Shown here: positions 14,554 to 18,211 of the stretch, one piece after another | Layout: each line of letters starts with the position of its first letter | How positions within the stretch are numbered: position 1 is the stretch's first letter | From: an uncultured Mycoplasmatota bacterium | GTDB lineage: Bacteria > Bacillota_I > Bacilli_A > RF39 > UBA660 | Reading direction: 5' to 3' | NCBI GenBank assembly: GCA_900550255.1 | Contig: URQZ01000018.1 | Span: 1-18,211 of the forward strand | DNA: 18,211 nucleotides | Made by a program: the position numbers and the translations under genes | Notes under the pieces: model-generated | Databases searched by the model: none | Told to the model about the DNA's origin: nothing | The model's input: only the letters and a program-made list of their open reading frames with translations

Positions 14554-16464
14554 ATGAATATTGATGAATTAAAAGAATATAGAGAAAAATTAGGAAAATT
14601 AACGCAAGAGGAAGATAAACAAAGAAATTTATATTTAAAAAAATTAGCTAATGGTACATTACAAGGACCATTAACGGGAAAACAAAGCATTGATAAAACT
14701 TGGTTGAAATATTATAGTGATGAAGCAATATTAATTGATTTACCTGAAATGACAGCACTTAACTATATGAAAACTAATAACAAGAATAATAGTAATGGAA
14801 TAGCACTTAATTTTTTTGGATTAAAAATAACTTATAAAAAACTATTTGAAAAAATAGATGAAGTTGCAGAATCTTTAGTTTCATATGGAGTTAGGGCTGG
14901 CGATATTGTGGTAATAAATTCTGTAACCTTGCCTCAAACTATTTTTTTACTTTATGCATTAAATAAAATTGGTGCTATAGCAGATTTAACAGATTTAAGA
15001 ACAGATTCAAATGGTATGAAACATTATTTGAATGAAGGAAAAACAAAATTAGTATTTACATTAGACTCTTGCTATTTAGGATTTAAAGATATATTAAATG
15101 AAACAAGTGTTGAAAATGTAGTATTGTTAAATCCTACAGATATAGTTCCTTTAGTTGGAAAAATCGGTAATTCTTTAAAGGAAAAAATAGAATTAACAAA
15201 GGAAGAAAAACGAAAAAATAAAAAAGAAAAAGAAGAATTGAATTATATATTAAAATCGGATAAAAAAGTATGTAATTGGAATACGTTTTTATCAAATAAG
15301 AAAAAAAATATAACTGTTTCTGAAAAAAAATATGAAAAAGATTATCCTATGGCAGTAGTACATACAAGTGGGACAACAAGCACGCCCAAATCAGTGGTAT
15401 TAACAAACGATAATTTTAATGCCATGGCATTGCAATATAGTGTATCAGATTTTAAGTATAGCGTTGGTGAATCATTGCTTAATATAATACCAATGTTTGT
15501 TGCATATGGTGTTGTTAATTCATTACATATGCCATTATGTTTAGGAATGACAAATATCGTTTATCCTAAAGTTGTGAATGATGATTTTCCTGATATTATT
15601 AATAAATTTAAACCAAATCATGTAATAGCAATTCCTATGCATTGGGAGTTTATGCTACACAATAAAAATATGGAAGGAAAAGATTTGAGCTTTTTAAAAA
15701 CAGCTGCCTGTGGAGGAGATAAACTAAACGTTGAATTAGAAAAAGAGATGAATGATTTCTTACAGAAACATAATTCAGGGAGTAAAATTGTCAAAGGATA
15801 TGGTATGACTGAAATATCTGCTTGTGCAGTTACAAATACAAATAACACCAGTAAAATAGGAAGCGTAGGAATACCGTTAGTAAAAAATAATATTAAGATA
15901 ATTGATTCAGAAACGGGATTAGAAGTTAATACTGGGCAAAAAGGTGAAATATGCTTTAAATCACCAACAACAATGAAAAAATATTTTAATGATGAGACGG
16001 CTACTAATAAAGCATTAAAAAAACATGAAGACGGGACATGGCTTTATTCTGGTGATTTAGGACACTTTGATAAGGATTCAACTCTAGTAGTAGATGGAAG
16101 GCTAAAAAGATTAATAATTAGACGAGGTTTTAAATTATCTGCTGTTGCAATTGAAGATTTAATTATGAAAAATAGTAATATTGATTCTTGTGCAGTTGTT
16201 AAGGCACCACATGAAGAGGATGGTGAAACTCCATTTGTGTATTTAGTTTTAAAAGAAAAAGCTACAAATAAAAGTGAAATATTGGATGAAGTAAGAAAAA
16301 TGTGTATTTCACAACTGCCAGAATATTTTGTTCCAGAGTTTGATAATTATTTAATCGTGAATGAACTTCCTCATACAAAAAATGGAAAGTTAGATTTGAA
16401 TTTATTAGAAAATATTGCGACTAATGAAGTAGAAACTACGAATAAACGACAAAAATCAAGATAA
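14554..16464 (+). CDS. ANL-superfamily AMP-binding enzyme (acyl-CoA synthetase-like)
   Basis: The 636-aa enzyme would activate a carboxylic acid with ATP to an acyl-adenylate, then transfer it to CoA or a carrier. Motifs: P-loop-like TSGTTSTPK (271-279), GYGMTE (415-420), YSGDLG with Asp501, DGRLKRLIIRRGFKL from 514 (hinge) and C-terminal PHTKNGKLD with catalytic Lys612. The N-terminus (1-80, 'EYREKLGKLTQEEDKQRNLYLKKLANGTLQGP') is an extra helical region before the normal fold, and a Lys/Glu-rich insert lies near 210-240 ('TKEEKRKNKKEKEELN'). Neither prevents activity. The SD AGAGGAG is six bases upstream. The substrate is not predictable; a medium or long acyl chain is a guess from the class. 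No acyl carrier protein gene is beside it. A terminator follows at once. Confidence 0.88.
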   Translation: MNIDELKEYREKLGKLTQEEDKQRNLYLKKLANGTLQGPLTGKQSIDKTWLKYYSDEAILIDLPEMTALNYMKTNNKNNSNGIALNFFGLKITYKKLFEKIDEVAESLVSYGVRAGDIVVINSVTLPQTIFLLYALNKIGAIADLTDLRTDSNGMKHYLNEGKTKLVFTLDSCYLGFKDILNETSVENVVLLNPTDIVPLVGKIGNSLKEKIELTKEEKRKNKKEKEELNYILKSDKKVCNWNTFLSNKKKNITVSEKKYEKDYPMAVVHTSGTTSTPKSVVLTNDNFNAMALQYSVSDFKYSVGESLLNIIPMFVAYGVVNSLHMPLCLGMTNIVYPKVVNDDFPDIINKFKPNHVIAIPMHWEFMLHNKNMEGKDLSFLKTAACGGDKLNVELEKEMNDFLQKHNSGSKIVKGYGMTEISACAVTNTNNTSKIGSVGIPLVKNNIKIIDSETGLEVNTGQKGEICFKSPTTMKKYFNDETATNKALKKHEDGTWLYSGDLGHFDKDSTLVVDGRLKRLIIRRGFKLSAVAIEDLIMKNSNIDSCAVVKAPHEEDGETPFVYLVLKEKATNKSEILDEVRKMCISQLPEYFVPEFDNYLIVNELPHTKNGKLDLNLLENIATNEVETTNKRQKSR

Positions 16465-16497
16465 GAAAGCAAAAAGGATTTATTGCTTTTTCTTTTT
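16464..16497 (+). terminator. Rho-independent terminator after the adenylating enzyme
   Basis: AAAGCAA (16466-16472) pairs with TTGCTTT (16483-16489) around a ten-base loop, extendable by a G-T and an A-T pair, followed by a T-rich tract to 16497 with one C. Confidence 0.75.
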
Positions 16498-16520
16498 ATG
16501 TTATACTTGTTTATGTAAGA

Positions 16521-16526
16521 TATAAT
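16521..16526 (+). promoter_or_regulatory. -10 element for the histidine kinase gene
   Basis: A consensus TATAAT lies 18 bases before ATG 16544, but no good -35 sits at the right distance. The strong SD AGGAGGGG lies between it and the start. An activator-dependent promoter is possible. Confidence 0.4.
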
Positions 16527-16543
16527 AATAGGAGGGGACAAAT

Positions 16544-18211
16544 ATGGATGGAGCAATTTCATTTACAGTATGTAGTTTATTTTTTAGTGTTTTGTTGACA
16601 CTGGTATATTTTTCTAAAAAAAGATTATCCACTTTAGAAAATAAATTATATGCTGTATTAATTATTACCAATTTAATAGGAATAATTATTCATATTTTAT
16701 GTGGTGTTGTTACACCTATGATAAATGGAGATATACAAAGTATTATTTTCAGTAAGCTTTATCTTGGATATTTGCTTACTTGGATAATGATATTTACAAT
16801 TTATATATTTGTAATATCTAGAAAAAATAAATTTGAAAATACATTAAAAAAATATTATATTAGATTATTTACCTGTATATCGATAATCTATTTTATTTGT
16901 TGTATTATTTTAGTGTTTTTGCCAATTGAAATTTTTAATGAAAGCGGAATTATATACACGTATGGAATGGCTGTAAATTTTTTGTACGTTGTATCCGGAT
17001 TATGTATGATGGTTATGATTATATGTATGTTATTAAATTTTAAAAATATTAGAAATAAAAAATATCTTCCAATTTTTGCATATATGGCAATAAGTAGTGC
17101 GGTAGTATTAATTCAATCAATTCATCCAGAATTGCTATTGATGACAGCTATGGAAACTTTTGTTACATTCCTAATGTATTTCACCATAGAAAATCCAGAT
17201 ATAAAAATGATGAATCAACTAGAACTAGCCAAAGATACAGCAGAAAAAGCAAATAGGGCAAAGTCAGACTTTCTATCAAGCATGTCACACGAAATAAGAA
17301 CACCATTAAATGCCATAATGGGTTTCTCAGAATGTATAAAAACAGCTGAAACATTAGATGAAGCAAAAGAAGATGCAGGTGATGTTATAAGTGCAGGAAA
17401 TACATTACTAGAAATAGTAAATGGAATTTTGGATATATCAAAAATAGAAGCAGGAAAACTAGAATTAATAGAATCAGACTATAATGTAAGAAAAATACTA
17501 GAAGAAGTAGAAAGACTAATTCAAGTAAGAATAGGAGATAAAAAAATAGAGTTTGAAACAGATATAGCAGAAGATATACCGGAATATTTATATGGAGATC
17601 ACGCAAATATAAAGAAAATACTAATTAATTTACTAACAAATGCCGTAAAATATACAAATGAAGGATATATAAAACTAAAAATAACATGTGTAAGGAAAGA
17701 AAATATATGTCGTTTGTTTATATCAGTAAAAGATACAGGAAGAGGAATAAAACCAGAACAAGTAAATAGATTATTTACAAAATTTGAAAGATTAGAAGAA
17801 GATAAAAATACAACGATAGAAGGAACAGGATTAGGACTAGCAATAACTAAACAATTGGTTGAAATGATGAATGGAAATGTAACGGTAAAAAGTACATATG
17901 GAGAAGGATCAGAATTTATAGCAGCAATAGATCAAAGAACAAGTTTAAATACTAAAGAAGAAGAAAAACAAGATATAAAAGCAGAATTAGATTTAAGTGG
18001 GAAAAAAGTATTAATAGTAGATGATAATGAAATAAATATAAAAGTAGCTAAAAAATTGTTAAAAAAATATAAATGTATAGTAGATTCTGCTGAAAGTGGA
18101 ATGGAATGTTTAGAAAAAGTAAAAAAAGGAGACGAATATGATTTAATCTTTATGGATGATATGATGCCAAGAATGAGAGGAACAGAAACATTAATAAGAT
18201 TAAAGAAAATA
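16544..18211 (+). CDS. Hybrid sensor histidine kinase, 7-TM sensor (3' partial)
   Basis: The frame is open for 556 codons and leaves the window inside the receiver domain. Residues about 1-212 hold seven hydrophobic helices with short loops and no large extracellular domain. A short coiled coil follows ('LELAKDTAEKANRAKSD'), then the H-box 'SDFLSSMSHEIRTPLNAIMGF' with phospho-acceptor His249. The ATPase domain has N-box 'INLLTNAVKYTNEG', G1 'VKDTGRGI', F-box 'LFTKFERL' and G2 'GTGLGLAI'. A receiver domain begins at 'GKKVLIVDDNE' with acceptor Asp538 in 'FMDDMMP'. ATG 16544 has SD AGGAGGGG eight bases upstream. It is transcribed apart from the lipid operon, with a terminator between. A further Hpt domain or separate regulator may lie beyond the window. 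The signal is unknown; direct sensing within the membrane is an inference. Codon use changes sharply at about residue 212. Confidence 0.93.
   Translation, partial: MDGAISFTVCSLFFSVLLTLVYFSKKRLSTLENKLYAVLIITNLIGIIIHILCGVVTPMINGDIQSIIFSKLYLGYLLTWIMIFTIYIFVISRKNKFENTLKKYYIRLFTCISIIYFICCIILVFLPIEIFNESGIIYTYGMAVNFLYVVSGLCMMVMIICMLLNFKNIRNKKYLPIFAYMAISSAVVLIQSIHPELLLMTAMETFVTFLMYFTIENPDIKMMNQLELAKDTAEKANRAKSDFLSSMSHEIRTPLNAIMGFSECIKTAETLDEAKEDAGDVISAGNTLLEIVNGILDISKIEAGKLELIESDYNVRKILEEVERLIQVRIGDKKIEFETDIAEDIPEYLYGDHANIKKILINLLTNAVKYTNEGYIKLKITCVRKENICRLFISVKDTGRGIKPEQVNRLFTKFERLEEDKNTTIEGTGLGLAITKQLVEMMNGNVTVKSTYGEGSEFIAAIDQRTSLNTKEEEKQDIKAELDLSGKKVLIVDDNEINIKVAKKLLKKYKCIVDSAESGMECLEKVKKGDEYDLIFMDDMMPRMRGTETLIRLKKI

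Noticed and set aside
17181..17606. Leu/Phe-rich antisense open frames opposite the histidine kinase
   Set aside because: They result from the A-rich codons of the sense gene and have no SD or family resemblance.
1..18211. tRNA, rRNA, CRISPR array or insertion sequence
   Set aside because: Intergenic gaps are too short or lack cloverleaf, repeat-spacer or transposase features; the few inverted repeats are terminators, short hairpins or a 12-bp palindrome.

Overview
The window is strongly AT-rich bacterial DNA with short intergenic gaps, good Shine-Dalgarno sites, sigma-A-type promoters and simple hairpin/T-tract terminators. The type 2 (Gram-positive) peptide deformylase, the proofreading-dead DNA polymerase I and the C-terminal type of the first protein suggest a low-GC Bacillota, most likely an uncultured gut-type Bacilli or Clostridia lineage. 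That placement is inference. Trp is always read from TGG, so the standard code applies. All 14 stops I could check are TAA or TAG.

Layout, left to right. (1) 1-394: C-terminal end of an exported protein with a 'GYWTSS...VR-VITISK' tail. Its last ~31 codons are A-poor and almost all NNY, like the variable region of a diversity-generating retroelement target. (2) 428-2094: a promoter, a 29-codon ORF ended by an in-frame TAA, then in the same frame a long coiled-coil ORF with a RelE/ParE-like C-terminal domain, coupled to a 51-aa ORF. It looks like a toxin-antitoxin-type module with an interrupted first gene. (3) 2116-6149: an ABC operon, ATPase / fused double-FtsX permease / second ATPase. (4) 6148-7080 (-) and 7161-9752 (+): UV-damage endonuclease uvsE divergent from polA. 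Together these supply incision, 5'-flap removal and gap filling. A cation diffusion facilitator fused to a GNAT acetyltransferase follows polA.

(5) 11051-13588 (-): a two-gene operon, peptide deformylase then a membrane-anchored arylsulfate sulfotransferase, translationally coupled. (6) 13598-13869: no gene, but a G-rich patch, mutually exclusive hairpins, a 12-bp palindrome and an orphan terminator. (7) 13870-16497 (+): a Pr6Pr/AIG1-type membrane protein with the Thr/His pair of intramembrane lipid hydrolases, followed by an ANL-superfamily acyl-adenylating enzyme. This is probably a small lipid-metabolism operon. (8) 16521-18211: a 7-TM hybrid histidine kinase that runs off the window. Its codon usage changes abruptly at the junction between sensor and kinase core.

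Both convergent gene pairs share a single bidirectional terminator hairpin that starts in or beside the end of one gene and reaches the stop codon of the other. Three genes have upstream in-frame start codons that promoter or SD positions argue against, and one more has an upstream in-frame GTG with no good SD; the downstream starts were chosen.
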